64,000 nt of DNA from Tridacna crocea (GCA_943736015.1 OX031070.1:26743673-26807672); one strand, 5' to 3'; shown: positions 42,273 to 52,116, counted from the first letter of the stretch. Notes: generated from the letters alone by a model not told the origin. Numbers and translations are program-made.

Positions 42273-42501
42273 TTAACTCTTTACCCCATAAGGGATTTCT
42301 GTGGTATCTCTAACTGATGCTAAATAACAACAAGGGTGAAGCAGTTTCTTATGTGTATATGACATCTTTTGATAGCATAGAAAACATGGTGGCAAAAGGT
42401 GAAATTGCTTGTCACGAGCAATTTCACCTTTTGCCACAATGTTTTCCAAATGCTCCTACAAGCGATGCGTAGAAATGAGTATCTATGGAGTAAAGGGTTA
42501 A
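42273..42501 (-). mobile_element. Hairpin MITE, CCCCATAAG subfamily, copy 1
   Basis: Ends TTAACTCTTTACCCCATAAG and TATGGAGTAAAGGGTTAA. Stem GTGGCAAAAGGTGAAATTGC with mirror GCAATTTCACCTTTTGCCAC. About 90 % like 62082-62310, and clearly distinct from the main family except in layout. Confidence 0.92.
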
Positions 42502-42566
42502 GGCAAAAGCCAAAATATTGAAACAGAGTGAACTAAACTTTAGATATGTTCATATTTTCATAATCA

Positions 42567-42726
42567 TTTGCAGACGACAAATTAAACATGGCTGAAATTA
42601 TAGTGTTTATTTTTGAAAAAATTGTAAACATTGTGGGAAAAGGAGAAAATGCAGGTTGCCACAATGTTTTCCAAAGCTTTCATTCTCAGGTTTGTTAAAA
42701 CTGGGGATTATGTGGTAAGGTGTCAA
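42567..42726 (-). mobile_element. Hairpin MITE, both ends trimmed
   Basis: GCAGACGACAAATTAAACATGG, left stem AAAATGCAGGTTGCC fused to ACAATGTTTTCC; right arm mostly lost. Confidence 0.75.
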
Positions 42727-42852
42727 CAGATACAAATTGAAGCTGAATTTAAAAACCCTATACTATACTTTTGTCACATTTTATACCTTTATGCTATCAA
42801 AATGACTGAATATTTTGATGATTAAACATTATGTAAGATTTGACTATTTAAT

Positions 42853-43085
42853 TTAACTTTTTACCAAATGACAATATTGTCGACTAATCCAAATTGAAAG
42901 CATTTGCAGACGACAAAATGAATGTGACGAAAAAATTGAAATTTGTTTTAAAAAGGGTAGAAAACACTGTGGGAAAAGGATCGAGAAAATGCTGGTTACC
43001 AGCATTTTCTCCTTTTCCGACAATGTTTTCAAAAGACTTCTTTCACAGGGGTGTTAAAAGTCGGGATTGTGTGGTAAAGAGTTAA
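42853..43085 (-). mobile_element. Hairpin MITE, reverse, 36 bp before an exon
   Basis: Left TTAACTTTTTACCAAATGAC. The stem has a 4-bp insertion (AAAGGATCGAGAAAATGC). Right TGTGTGGTAAAGAGTTAA. Confidence 0.93.
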
Positions 43086-43121
43086 GATAAAGTCAATACT
43101 TTCTGATATTGTTTTTTATAG

Positions 43122-43234
43122 GAAAAATCAGCAGAGTTAAAAGCTACCCAGAATGCACTAGAAGTTACCCAGAATGCACTTGTAGAAGCCAGAAAAAGTT
43201 TAAAGGAGACAGAGGCCATGTATGAAGATGCAAG
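43122..43234 (+). CDS. Coiled-coil gene exon 3 with internal heptad duplication
   Basis: Acceptor GTTTTTTATAG and donor CAAG|GTAAAA bound 37 codons plus two bases. The peptide EKSAELKATQNALEVTQNAL shows a direct seven-residue repeat (TQNALEV / TQNALVE) made by a 21-bp DNA duplication, exactly one heptad turn of a coiled coil. It ends in phase 2; the next exon supplies the last base of an Arg codon. A reverse hairpin MITE ends 36 bp before the exon. Confidence 0.9.
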
Positions 43235-43242
43235 GTAAAATG

Positions 43243-43475
43243 TTAATTCCAGATGTTTGCAGACAACAAAATAGATATGGCTCAGAAGTTAGAATTTTTT
43301 TTGGAAGGGTGAAAAACAGTGTGGAAAAAGGAGTAATTGATGGCAACCATAATTTTTTTAATGCTCATCTTCTTAAAGTTGCTAAAAGTCAAGATTGTGT
43401 GATATACATGTATATTGTTGGCAAATGCATTCAAAATGGGAAAGTCTTCAATTTTGTCATCTGTTAAACAGTTGA
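43243..43475 (-). mobile_element. Hairpin MITE, degenerate
   Basis: TTTGCAGACAACAAAATAG, AACAGTGTGGAAAAAGGAG, and a decayed right half with TCAAGATTGTGTGATA. Starts 9 bp after a donor. Confidence 0.6.
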
Positions 43476-43650
43476 GTAAGAATAAGAAATATGCAGTCTG
43501 TCAACAAAATCTCATTCTGAAATAAGTGTAAAGTTCTAACTACATTTGTAGAATTATAAAGAAAAGGTTACCATGGTAACAAGGGAGAGAAATATGACCT
43601 TGAATTCAGGAATGTTAGTCATAGCTTACTTTCTCAGCTTTAACTTCATG

Positions 43651-43830
43651 GTTAACTCATTGACATGTCTTTTATGAAAACATTTGCAGATTAGTGATGA
43701 AAGTTGTCTTCCAAAGGCAAGAGAGCATTGTGGGGAACAGAAAGAAAATGCTGTTACAAGTATATTATTATTCTTTCCCAGCATTGTTGTCAAAAGCCTA
43801 TTTCTTTATGGCCATGAAAATCAATGAATC
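43651..43830 (-). mobile_element. Hairpin MITE, degenerate
   Basis: GTTAACTCATTGACATG; stem AGCATTGTGGGGAACAG; right side TTCTTTCCCAGCATTGTTG. Confidence 0.5.
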
Positions 43831-43837
43831 TTTTCGT

Positions 43838-44068
43838 AACCCTTTCCCAAACAATCCCTGCTTTTTACGACCCAGGAGAAGAGTCCTTTTGAAAACATGG
43901 TGGGAAAAGGAGAAAATGCTGGTAACCAGCATTTTTCTCCTTTTCCCACTATGTTTTCTACCCTATCAAAAACAGAAATCAACATGAGTGGTTCATTAAA
44001 TTTCTGTTCTGCAGACCTTCTGAATTTGGTTTAGTCCAAAATTTTGTTGTTTGGGAAAAGGTTTTTAA
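43838..44068 (+). mobile_element. Hairpin MITE, forward, CCAAACAATCC subtype
   Basis: Left GTAACCCTTTCCCAAACAATC, right TTGTTTGGGAAAAGGTTT. Stem intact with loop GGTAACCAGC plus one T. Confidence 0.88.
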
Positions 44069-44770
44069 AACTAATTAAAGTCAAAGCCCTGCGAGCACCG
44101 ACAGACATTTTTAGCTCAGAAACAAAAAGTGAATAACTGGAATTTCAATACAACTTTTTTCCACAATGTCTCTCAGAGAAATCAAAGTACGAGTGAGTCA
44201 AATATTACACCTCCCATTTTGTGCAGTTTAATCTTGATTCACATATGCTGCAAGAGCAATTGAAGTTTTGAAAATACTTTAAAGGTGGCCCTTCAGTTTT
44301 TTGGACAAAAATGCAAAAAATCATCCTTATACTCCCATAGCCTTTTAATTTGCATTCATAAAACTCCAGTAGTCGAAAACTATCCGATAACACAAGAAAT
44401 TAGAGATTTATAACGGACCCGAAGAAGACATTATGGAAAATAGTTATTACACGTTTGTTATCTAATGGAATTTTAGCGTTATTAGTCACATGCCAGTCAC
44501 TTGACATTCCTGGAATGCTTTATTAATTTTTGGCGCGAAATCTAAAAATAGCTTAAGAGGCTACGTAGCCTTGTAAGGGAATACCATCAAAAAAATTTTT
44601 TTTGTAATTTTATGATCCTCAATTATCGATGATTTGTATTGTTTTTTCATATAAATTTCAATGATATATATATTTTTTAATTTGGTGTGATGTGAAAATT
44701 CTAAATACCCACCTTTAAGAGTTTATGAAATAACTGAGCTTATGAAATATTTTGATATCTAATTTTACAG
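44069..44770. other. Intron, no clear feature
   Basis: A 700-bp MITE-free run with AT-rich stretches (near 44590-44700). No exon with the needed phase 2 to phase 2 fit was seen; the flanking exons already join in frame. Confidence 0.5.
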
Positions 44771-44942
44771 GACAAAACTGATGCTGTCAGAGTATAAAAA
44801 AGAGAACAATAGTAAAGAACTTGCCAGAATATCTGATGACTTAAAGAGGAAACGTCAAGAGACGCAGACTCTAGAGAGAGAGGCACTCAGTCATAGGGAA
44901 GAACTGCAACAGTTTAGTCAGATTGGCTTTACAAAGCAAGAG
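44771..44942 (+). CDS. Coiled-coil gene exon 4
   Basis: Acceptor AATTTTACAG, donor GAG|GTATCA. After completing an Arg codon it encodes 57 residues, TKLMLSEYKKENNSKELARI onward to QQFSQIGFTKQE, in phase 0 at the end. Heptad spacing of Leu/Ile with Glu/Lys/Arg elsewhere points to a parallel coiled coil. The IGFTKQE end is the only non-heptad break and may be a hinge. Confidence 0.9.
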
Positions 44943-44990
44943 GTATCAATGGCTACATTTAGAGAATAAAACCCGCTAGATTATGTTGAG

Positions 44991-45218
44991 TTAACCCTTT
45001 CCCAAACAAACCCTTGTTTTTATGTGTCTGCAGTAGAAGTCTTTTGAAAACACTGAGGGAAAAGGAGAAATTGCTCGTAACGAGCAATATCTCCTTTTCC
45101 CACAGTGTTTTCTGCCCGTTCAGATAATTGTCTGCCATTGTTATGAAAGTTAGAATTGTTGTCAGCAGACTCTTTCAGTTTGGAAGAGTCTAAAATTTGT
45201 CGTTTGGGAACGGGCTGA
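44991..45218 (+). mobile_element. Hairpin MITE, variant stem subfamily
   Basis: Same end subtype as 20510 (CCCAAACAAACCC). The stem top AAATTGCTCGTAACGAGCAAT departs from the main consensus in both arms. Right end GTTTGGGAACGGGCTGA. Confidence 0.88.
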
Positions 45219-45570
45219 TGGTATTTTTTGTTACACATATTACACTACATCTTCACAAGCCAAGGCTGACGATTCACTATACGCTACTCTACCCTTGGCG
45301 GATGGAGCTGGATTTTTACATTCCACCGATACGCTTTTTCATTGGATGTAGCCAGCTCTAACTGCAACGAATGAATTCGCTCATAGCATTTCATCTTTGA
45401 TAGAAATAGAATAAGGTCGCGATGTTTCGAATACTTTAGATATTGGTCACTTTTTGGCTGTATATTGCATTTATTGTTTTACAAGTTGTCACTTTTTGGC
45501 TATAGAGAGATACAATATTGTGTGTTTTTTGCTGTTGTTGGTTGGCTAAAATCCTCGCTGGTTGCTTAAT
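45219..45570. other. Intron, moderately GC-richer patch
   Basis: CTACTCTACCCTTGGCGGATGG and CATTGGATGTAGCCAGCTC stand out but match nothing else here. No feature called. Confidence 0.4.
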
Positions 45571-45868
45571 GGCAGTTTAAAATTAAACATAGGTTAAATC
45601 TTTACCAAACAACACAATTTTAGACTGGTTCAAATTGAAAGCATTTGCAGATGACAAAATAAATTTGGCCCAAGTGATGATTTCAATCTTTCAAATACTA
45701 GAAACATTGTGGGAAAAAGGAGAAATGCTGGTTTCTAGCATTTTCTCCTTTTTCCACTGTTTTCAAAAGGCTTCTTTCTTTGGGTCGTTAAAAGTTGGGA
45801 TTGTATGGTAAAGAGTTAAGCCATAAGTTTATCATGGCTTAACCTAGGTTTAACTTTAAACTGCCAGT
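45571..45868. repeat. Inverted repeat flanking a MITE
   Basis: GGCAGTTTAAAATTAAAC with ATAGGTTAA on the left mirrors TTAACCTAGG and GTTTAACTTTAAACTGCC on the right. The hairpin MITE 45594-45819 sits in the loop of this older palindrome. Confidence 0.75.
45594..45819 (-). mobile_element. Hairpin MITE, reverse, inside a palindrome
   Basis: Left TTAAATCTTTACCAAACAAC. Stem with right arm CCTTTTTCCACTG shortened. Right TGTATGGTAAAGAGTTAA. Confidence 0.92.
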
Positions 45869-46047
45869 ATCCAACTTGCCTTAGTCACTTTGATGCTTGA
45901 AAAGTCTAGGTTTGGCAATAGAATGGAAGAAGATTAGACAGCAGAATAATGTATTGTCTAATCTTGGGTGCTGGAGGATATTCTGATCAAAACAAGCTTG
46001 GATTAAGTATATGTCAGATTCATCACATGCATTCAGCATAAGAAGAA

Positions 46048-46222
46048 TTAACTCTGTATCACATCGCAAAATAGTCAAATTTAAAGGTGTTTGCGGACAT
46101 TTAAATTCTTTTGATAAGGTAGAAAACATTGTTGGAATAGGAGAAAATGCTGGTTATTAGCATTTTCTCATTTTCCCGTAATGTTTTCAAAAGTCTATTT
46201 CTCAAATGTTGAAAGGGGTTAA
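46048..46222 (-). mobile_element. Hairpin MITE, reverse, both arms shortened
   Basis: Left TTAACTCTGTATCACATCG. Stem TGTTGGAATAGGAG; loop GGTTATTAGC. Right end lacks ~30 bp before GGGGTTAA. Confidence 0.8.
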
Positions 46223-46244
46223 CTGAAAGGGTCAGTATTCATTT

Positions 46245-46469
46245 TTACTCCTTACCACAGAATTTTACCCGTCGAAATGGAAGCATTTTTTATCAACATA
46301 TTCATTCTGGCTCAAGTGCCGAGATTTGTCTTGAAAAGAGCAGATAATATTGTGTGAAAAAAGGAGAAAGTACTGGTTACCAGCAGTTTCTCCTTTTTCT
46401 CACAATGTTTTCAAAGGCTTTTTTTTTTCAGGGTTGAAAAAAAAAAAAACTTGTGTGGTAAAGTATTAT
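46245..46469 (-). mobile_element. Hairpin MITE, reverse, 30 bp before an exon
   Basis: Left ACTCCTTACCACAG. Stem TGTGTGAAAAAAGGAG/CTCCTTTTTCTCACA is well paired. Right CTTGTGTGGTAAAGTATTA. Confidence 0.82.
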
Positions 46470-46499
46470 TACTATGCTATGATTATGCTTCATTTTTAG

Positions 46500-46664
46500 G
46501 CCATACAAATCATTGAAGAAAATGAAAGCATGAAGAGTAAGTTACGAAATCTTGATACAATACATGCGGAGAGAGATGAACTGATCCAACAGCTAGACAC
46601 AGCCAAACAGGAACTGTTCCATGAGCAGAAAAAGGCTCGGGAACGCATAGAAGAACTCAAGGAG
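46500..46664 (+). CDS. Coiled-coil gene exon 5
   Basis: Acceptor CATTTTTAG, donor GAG|GTGTGG. Fifty-five codons, phase 0 both sides, starting AIQIIEENESMKSKLRNLDT and ending KKARERIEELKE. It is continuous coiled coil. A degenerate reverse hairpin MITE ends about 30 bp upstream, so the branch point region may overlap MITE sequence. Confidence 0.9.
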
Positions 46665-46883
46665 GTGTGGCTAAATGTCTAATCACATAATTTTTTACAA
46701 AAAAAACCCCCAAGTTTTAACTTTTGTTGTAGAGAGCTTTGTAGAAAAATCATGAGAACATTATTATTTGTTACAAGCAATATCTGTCTTTGCCACAATG
46801 CTTTCAATACTAATCTCCCAGAAAACAACAGGAGTGCTCTGAAGACTTTCATGTTTAAATTTTCAGAGATCTGTAAGAGATCT

Positions 46884-47081
46884 TTAACTCATTACCAAAT
46901 GACAAAATTTTAGGTTTGTCCAAATCAAAAGCATTTGCAGAAAACAAAATAAACATGACTGAAGATTTAAAATTTGTTTGGGAAGGGTGGAAAACATTGT
47001 GGGAAAAGGAGGAAATGCTAGTAACCATGAGGCTTCTTTCTCAAGGTTGTCAATAGTAGGGATTGTGTGGTAATGGGTTTA
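46884..47081 (-). mobile_element. Hairpin MITE, right hairpin arm deleted
   Basis: GGAGGAAATGCTAGTAACCATG leads straight into AGGCTTCTTTCTCAAGG. Right TGTGTGGTAATGGGTTTA. Confidence 0.85.
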
Positions 47082-47270
47082 CTCCTTACTTATCAACAAA
47101 TTTTCAGTGTTATTTAACATTAAATTTTTTTACAGACAACAATTTAAATGTGGCTCAAACAATAAAATTTGTTGTTGAAACTTTTAGGGAAAGAGAGAAA
47201 ATACATTTTCTCTTTTTCCACAACATAATTAAAAGGCCTTTTTATCAGGGTTGTAAGCCAGTTAGAGCTG
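47078..47270 (-). mobile_element. Hairpin MITE, degenerate
   Basis: ACAGACAACAATTTAAATGTGG; reduced stem GAGAAAATACATTTTCTC, still self-complementary; right end lost. Confidence 0.6.
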
Positions 47271-47642
47271 CATAATTTGTGAAGCTTCTAAAACAGGCTA
47301 TTCTAGGTATTGCAAACTTAGTTGGATACACTTTTAACCCTTAGGCTGCTAAGCGTGACTTGCTTACCTTTCATGAACAGTGTAAGTCTAATGCAGACAG
47401 CACAGAACGTACAGATCTCCATTGCCCAATTGGGAGATATTACTCCCAGAAATGTAATTTTGAAATTGAAATATTTTGGTTTATTCTAACACATTGAAAA
47501 TTTTGTTTTGGTTATATAGCAGAAAAGTTTTATTGTAGGCTTTGCTAGATGACCTGTTTTAAAAGAGATACATGCTAGTATTGTCATGGCCCTGTGGATG
47601 TAAGCATCACTTGTGTTTGCATTGCCATCATCTGGTGAAACC
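47271..47642. other. Intron with old dispersed repeat remnant
   Basis: GCTAAGCGTGACTTGC and GACAGCACAGAACGTACAG parallel the remnant at 33580. Nothing else recognised. Confidence 0.4.
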
Positions 47643-47871
47643 TTAACTCTTTACCACACAATCCCAACTTTTAACGACCCTAAAAAAGTCGCATATTGAA
47701 AACATTGTGGAAAAAGGAGAAAATGCTGGTTACCAGCATTTTCTCCTTTTTCCAGAATGTTTTCTTCCCCTCCCAAATCAAATTTCAAATTGTGATACAC
47801 TTTTATGTTGTCGTCTGCAAATGCTTGCAATTTGGACTAGTTCAAAATATTTTTGTGTGGTAATGAGTTAA
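47643..47871 (+). mobile_element. Hairpin MITE, forward, full length
   Basis: Ends TTAACTCTTTACCACAC and TTGTGTGGTAATGAGTTAA. Stem GTGGAAAAAGGAG/CTCCTTTTTCCAGAA. Confidence 0.93.
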
Positions 47872-48061
47872 CCATTTACCGATAATTCTGTCATTACTAA
47901 AGATACTTACAACAAATTTTGATTAATTGTTAATGGCAACTATCAAGAGGGAAACCCATACTAGAAGGGCCAGTAAACTTGAGAATATCTTTGATGATGT
48001 ACCGGTAGTTATGCAGTTATTTTTTGACTATTCAAAAAGTTTTCTGTGAAAAGTATGGGCT

Positions 48062-48236
48062 TTTAACACATTACCAAACGATAATATTTTAGGCCTGTCA
48101 GACAACAAAATAAAATTGACTTGAAATTTGAAATTGGTTTTGTGAAGAGTAGAAAATATTGTGGGAAAAGGAGAAAATGCTGGTTACCAACATTTTCTCC
48201 TTTTCTCACAATGTTTTCAAAAGGCTTTGTTTGCAG
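48062..48236 (-). mobile_element. Hairpin MITE, right end missing
   Basis: Left TTAACACATTACCAAACGAT, with the GCATTTGCA part deleted. Stem intact with loop GGTTACCAAC. Breaks after GGCTTTGTTTGC. Confidence 0.85.
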
Positions 48237-48889
48237 AGCAGGTCCATGAAACCCCTTTTTTCAGAGCAGTGCTCACATTTATGTATACCGTAATTCCCCT
48301 AAGTATTCGGACGGAAAAAAATAATTAATTTTTTTGGTGTCCGAAAACTTATTAAATTATTTGTGCGACTGTCCGAAAATTTCGGGAAATCTCTTTCCAA
48401 CAACAACATATCCTTTAATAGACATCGTATGTACAACATACAGTAAGGCATATATTTCCCGAAAAGAACTGACATGAGATCGACCTTTATGGATTAATAA
48501 AACTTACTTGTAAAAAGAGTTCACACAATTACGTATTCGAACGCAAATAGTTACTTCGCTAAACAATCCTAAATCATGGTCGTGATAAGGGTTATTCTTG
48601 ACCTGACTAAACCTGGTGACGTCACCCATACACGTGCTTGTCTCCATGCCAACATGTCTGTGTACAGGTCGTTACAACTAGCCATCCCGTTATGCATTAA
48701 AAGTGTATCTTATAGCGTTTATAGATAAGATTTACATCTTTAATGCGTCACGGGTATTGGACTAAATATATACAGCCTGTGTGACACAAATTAGCACCTG
48801 CATTCAGTCTATCGCGATCAATCAGATACAAAACAAAGGATTTAAGCTTAAAACCATAGATCGTTTCACTCTTCTCAGGTACTTGCTAA

Positions 48890-49112
48890 TTAACTCTTTA
48901 CCACACAATCACGACTTTAAACGATCATGGGGTAAAACCTTTTGAAAGCATTGTTGGAAAAGGAGAAAACGCTGGAATTAATTATTTTCTCCTCTTCCCC
49001 CACCGTTTTCTTCGTTATCCAATCAAAAATCATTTTAGCAAAATGTAGTTGTCGTCTGCGAATCCTTCGAATTTTATCAAGTCCAATAACATTTTCGTTT
49101 GGTAAAAGTTTA
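48890..49112 (+). mobile_element. Hairpin MITE nested in the 1.23-kb transposon
   Basis: Left TTAACTCTTTACCACAC. Stem TGTTGGAAAAGGAG against CTCCTCTTCCCCCACCG; loop changed to ACGCTGGAATTAATTATT. Right CGTTTGGTAAAAGTTTA. Confidence 0.85.
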
Positions 49113-49375
49113 CCATATCCCAAACAAGCCTTTGTCGTATGCAAACTCTTTCAGTTTGGACGAGTCTTTAATTTGTTGTCTGGGAAAGAGTATTGCAGAC
49201 CTTCGTCGACCTTCTGAACCATTTTAATTTGTTGTTTGGGAAAGAGTATATCGGGTCTTCGTCAACTTCTAAACCATTTTAATTTGTTGTTTGGGAAAGA
49301 GTGTAGCGGGTCTTCGTCAACTTTTAAATCATTTTAATTTGTTGTTTGGTAGAGTTCTGCGCGTCTTCTAAACCA
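49113..49375. repeat. Minisatellite made from a MITE terminus, ~57-bp unit
   Basis: CATTTTAATTTGTTGTTTGG, GAAAGAGT and CGGGTCTTCGTCAAC recur about four times (near 49160, 49220, 49280, 49336). TTTGTTGTTTGGGAAAGAGT is the right end of the hairpin MITE, here amplified head to tail. Confidence 0.85.
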
Positions 49376-49515
49376 TCATAATTTCGTGTCCGAAAATTTA
49401 GGGACAATTATTTTACCAAGTGTCCGAACTTAGGGACAAAAAATAAATTATTTCGGAAAATAATTAATGGTGTCCGAAAATTTAGGGTGTCCGAATACTT
49501 AGGGGAATTACGGTA

Positions 49516-49803
49516 ATATGTCCAAAATAAGAACAGGAATCTACAAAGATGTGAGGTACATGGCAATGAACACTACCAGAAACTTTATACATTACCATGA
49601 AGATATGTCTGTTTATATCCCTCGATAGTGTGTACAAGAGCAATATTATTATCACTTTTTAGTAATGTTATATACATTATTTGAAATGGTTATTATGATT
49701 TCTGGTAAACATTTCCAATTTAATCTTATTTTTTTTCTACAGTGATTTTCTAACTTTTGACAAATGATGGTTCAATTTCCTTCTCCTATTTGCGTGTTTT
49801 GTG
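49516..49803. other. Intron, no clear feature
   Basis: AT-rich single-copy-looking sequence. Confidence 0.5.
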
Positions 49804-50022
49804 TTAACCCTTTACCAAACAATCCGACCCTGAGACAGAAGCCTTCTGAAAACAAATGTGGGAAAAAGAGAAAATGCTGGTAACCAGTATTTTCTCCTTT
49901 TCCGACAATGTTTTCCTACATACCTAAAACAAATTTCAATTCTTTAGTCACATTCATTTTTTCGTAAGCAAATGCTTTTAATTTGGACCAGTCTGAAATT
50001 TTGTTGTTTCGTAAAGGGTTAA
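49804..50022 (+). mobile_element. Hairpin MITE, forward
   Basis: Left TTAACCCTTTACCAAACAATC with ~12 bp missing after it. Stem GTGGGAAAAAGAG/CTCCTTTTCCGAC. Right GTTTCGTAAAGGGTTAA. Confidence 0.9.
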
Positions 50023-50228
50023 TCTTACAAATCTTGATATATTACCCTAATTATACATATTGAAAAGTTTGAATGATATTCTGCTTTCCTTCATATGTTA
50101 TTTTATTCTGTTTCTGAACTTTATTTAGGTCTAAACATAACCTTGATCAAATTACTTACCGTATTTTTTCTGGTAATACCATGCAGAAAAGTATTGTGTT
50201 TCGAAATCGAGTTTTGTTCTGTATTTAG

Positions 50229-50354
50229 GAAATAGAGACAATGACCAGTAACTGTGACCAGTTGCAGACAGAAAAAGATGAAGCTGTGAAAAAGATGGCT
50301 AAGATAGAGGGCAGTTACAGAAAAATGGAAAAGGAGAAAAATGAATTGGTTCAG
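50229..50354 (+). CDS. Coiled-coil gene exon 6
   Basis: Acceptor CTGTATTTAG, donor CAG|GTAAAT. Forty-two codons in phase 0: EIETMTSNCDQLQTEKDEAV then KKMAKIEGSYRKMEKEKNELVQ. The coiled coil runs across both exon boundaries without a break in charge pattern. Confidence 0.9.
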
Positions 50355-50587
50355 GTAAATATAATTATCAGGATCACTGCCTGAAGGTGTTGTATTTCTT
50401 GAATTGTTATATATTTATCCTGTGAACTCTTTCCATACCATGGAAGATGCCAAAAGCTTTTGTTGACAGTGTAGATCAGGATCAGACTGCACAGTGCATG
50501 TAGTCTAGATCTACACTGTCCACTCCTTTATTCTAGGTTATGACCAAACTGTCTCTTGATTTTGAAGAGGAAATGTATGTTTGGCTT

Positions 50588-50824
50588 TTAACCCATGACC
50601 AAACAACAATATTTTAGACTACCGGTAGTCCAAATTGAAACCATATGCAGATGACAAAAAATAATAGTGACTGAAAATTTGAAATTTGTTTTGTGAAGAG
50701 TAGAAAACATTGTGGGAAAAGGAGAAAATGCTGGTTACCAGCATTTTCTCCTTTTCCCACAATGTTATCTAATGGCTTTTTTCTCAGGGGCATCAAAAGT
50801 AGGGATTGTGTGGTAATGGGTTAA
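50588..50824 (-). mobile_element. Hairpin MITE, reverse, full length
   Basis: The left arm has an inserted palindrome (GACTACCGGTAGTCC). Hairpin perfect. Right GTGTGGTAATGGGTTAA. Confidence 0.94.
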
Positions 50825-50838
50825 GAAAATGCAGTTTA

Positions 50839-51530
50839 TTATACCCCCACAAAACGAACGTTTCCCGGGTATACTGGAATCAGCCTGTGTGCCTGTCTGT
50901 GTGTCTGTCCATCTCTGTGTCCGTCTGTGTACATAATACTACATGTATTAATTTTGTGTCACAAACTCCTCCTACAGTTTTCCTACAACTGTATTAAAAC
51001 TTTGCACTTATATTGATCATATATTGAAAATTTGCAAGATGCAATTTTCAAGTGTCAACTCCTGCTGGTTGGGGAATTAACACCTCTTGAACTTGGCACT
51101 GTTTTCTTTTTTCACATCCATCTGCCTATAAAATACTAGTAATTTTGTGTCGTAAACTCCTCCTACAGTTTTCCTTCAATTGTATTGAAACTTTGCACAT
51201 ATATTGATCATATATTGAAGGTTTGCATGACGAGAATTTCAAGTGTCAACTCCTACTGGTTGAGGAATTGTCTTCCCTTGATTTTGACTTTTTTTTTCTC
51301 AACATATATCTGTTTATAAAATACTAGTAATTTTCTGTCGCAAACTCCTACAGTTTTCCTCTAACTGTATTGAAACTTTGCACATACATTGATCATAAAT
51401 TGAAAATTTGCAAGATGAGATTTTCAAGTGTCAACTCCTCCTGGTTTGGGAATTATCCCTCTTAATTCCCCCTCATGAACTTGACACTTTATACCACCAC
51501 AAAACAAATGTTTTCAGAGGTATACTGGAA
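50839..51530 (+). mobile_element. TATACCCCC-type repeat with internal tandem units
   Basis: Starts TTATACCCCCACAAAACG. The ~180-bp body (TACTAGTAATTTTGTGTCG, AACTCCTCCTACAGTTTTCC, ATATATTGATCATATATTGA) is repeated three times from about 50935, 51125 and 51315. A second start, TTTATACCACCACAAAAC, lies at about 51488. The usual AGTGACAGCTCTTGTT end is absent. Confidence 0.75.
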
Positions 51531-51663
51531 GCATTGAAACACCTTGGGAAAAGGAAAAACCGCTGGTTACAAGCACTCTTTCCTTTTCCCCTATTGTAAC
51601 TTTCCTAAAGCTAAGTCATCCAGTATAGTTGATAAGACTGGGGATTGTTTGTAACAAGTTAAT
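51530..51663. mobile_element. Hairpin MITE, degenerate
   Basis: CTTGGGAAAAGGAAAAACCGC, loop TGGTTACAAGC, TTTCCTTTTCCCC; right GTTTGTAACAAGTTAA. Confidence 0.6.
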
Positions 51664-51672
51664 TTAAGTCAA

Positions 51673-51765
51673 GCCTTTACCAGATGATAGATTTAGACTG
51701 GTCCAAATTCAAAGCATTTGCAGACAATAAATTGGATATGTCTGAAATAATTGATTTGTCTTTAA
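51673..51765 (-). mobile_element. Hairpin MITE, left-end fragment
   Basis: CCTTTACCAGATGATAGATT to GCAGACAATAAATTGG, cut by the next insertion. Confidence 0.7.
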
Positions 51766-51990
51766 TCCATTACCACACAATCCCTACTTTTGACACCCCT
51801 GAGAAAGAAGCCTTTAGAAAACATGGTGGGAAAAGGAGAAAACATTGGTAATCAGTATTTTCTGATTTTCCCACAATATTTTCCACCCTGTACAAAACGA
51901 ATTTCAAATTTTCAGTCACTTTTATTTTGTCCTCTGCAAATGCTTTCGATTTGGACAAGCCTAAAATATTGTCGTTTGGTAATGAGTTAA
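51762..51990 (+). mobile_element. Hairpin MITE, forward, full length
   Basis: Left TTAATCCATTACCACAC. Stem top partly decayed (ACATTGGTAATCAGTATTTTC). Right GTTTGGTAATGAGTTAA. Confidence 0.92.
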
Positions 51991-52116
51991 GAGAGAAGAA
52001 AACATTGTGGGGAAAGGAACAAATGCTGGTCTACATTTTCTTATTTTTTTCACTATGTTTTCTTAATCCATCTTCGTCAGGTTGTTAAAAATTAGAATTT
52101 TCAGGTAAAGAGTAAT
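51990..52116 (-). mobile_element. Hairpin MITE, left part missing
   Basis: GAAAACATTGTGGGGAAAGG, reduced loop, CACTATGTTTTCTTAATCC; right CAGGTAAAGAGTAA. Confidence 0.65.

Larger units (their letters stand above)
48286..49515. mobile_element. Non-autonomous DNA transposon, 1.23 kb, perfect 27-bp TIRs
   Basis: Starts TACCGTAATTCCCCTAAG and ends with its exact reverse complement; all 27 terminal bases match. TA at both outer edges could be the target duplication. Subterminal motifs GTGTCCGAAAA are repeated near both ends. The interior has GGTGACGTCACC at about 48617 (CRE-like palindrome), one hairpin MITE and a minisatellite. No transposase ORF. Superfamily not assigned. Confidence 0.88.

Noticed and set aside
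46695..46880. Further MITE copy
   Set aside because: Only scattered resemblance (GAGAGCTTTGTAGAAAAATCATGAG; GCCACAATGCTTTC) with no hairpin or ends; too weak to list as a feature.
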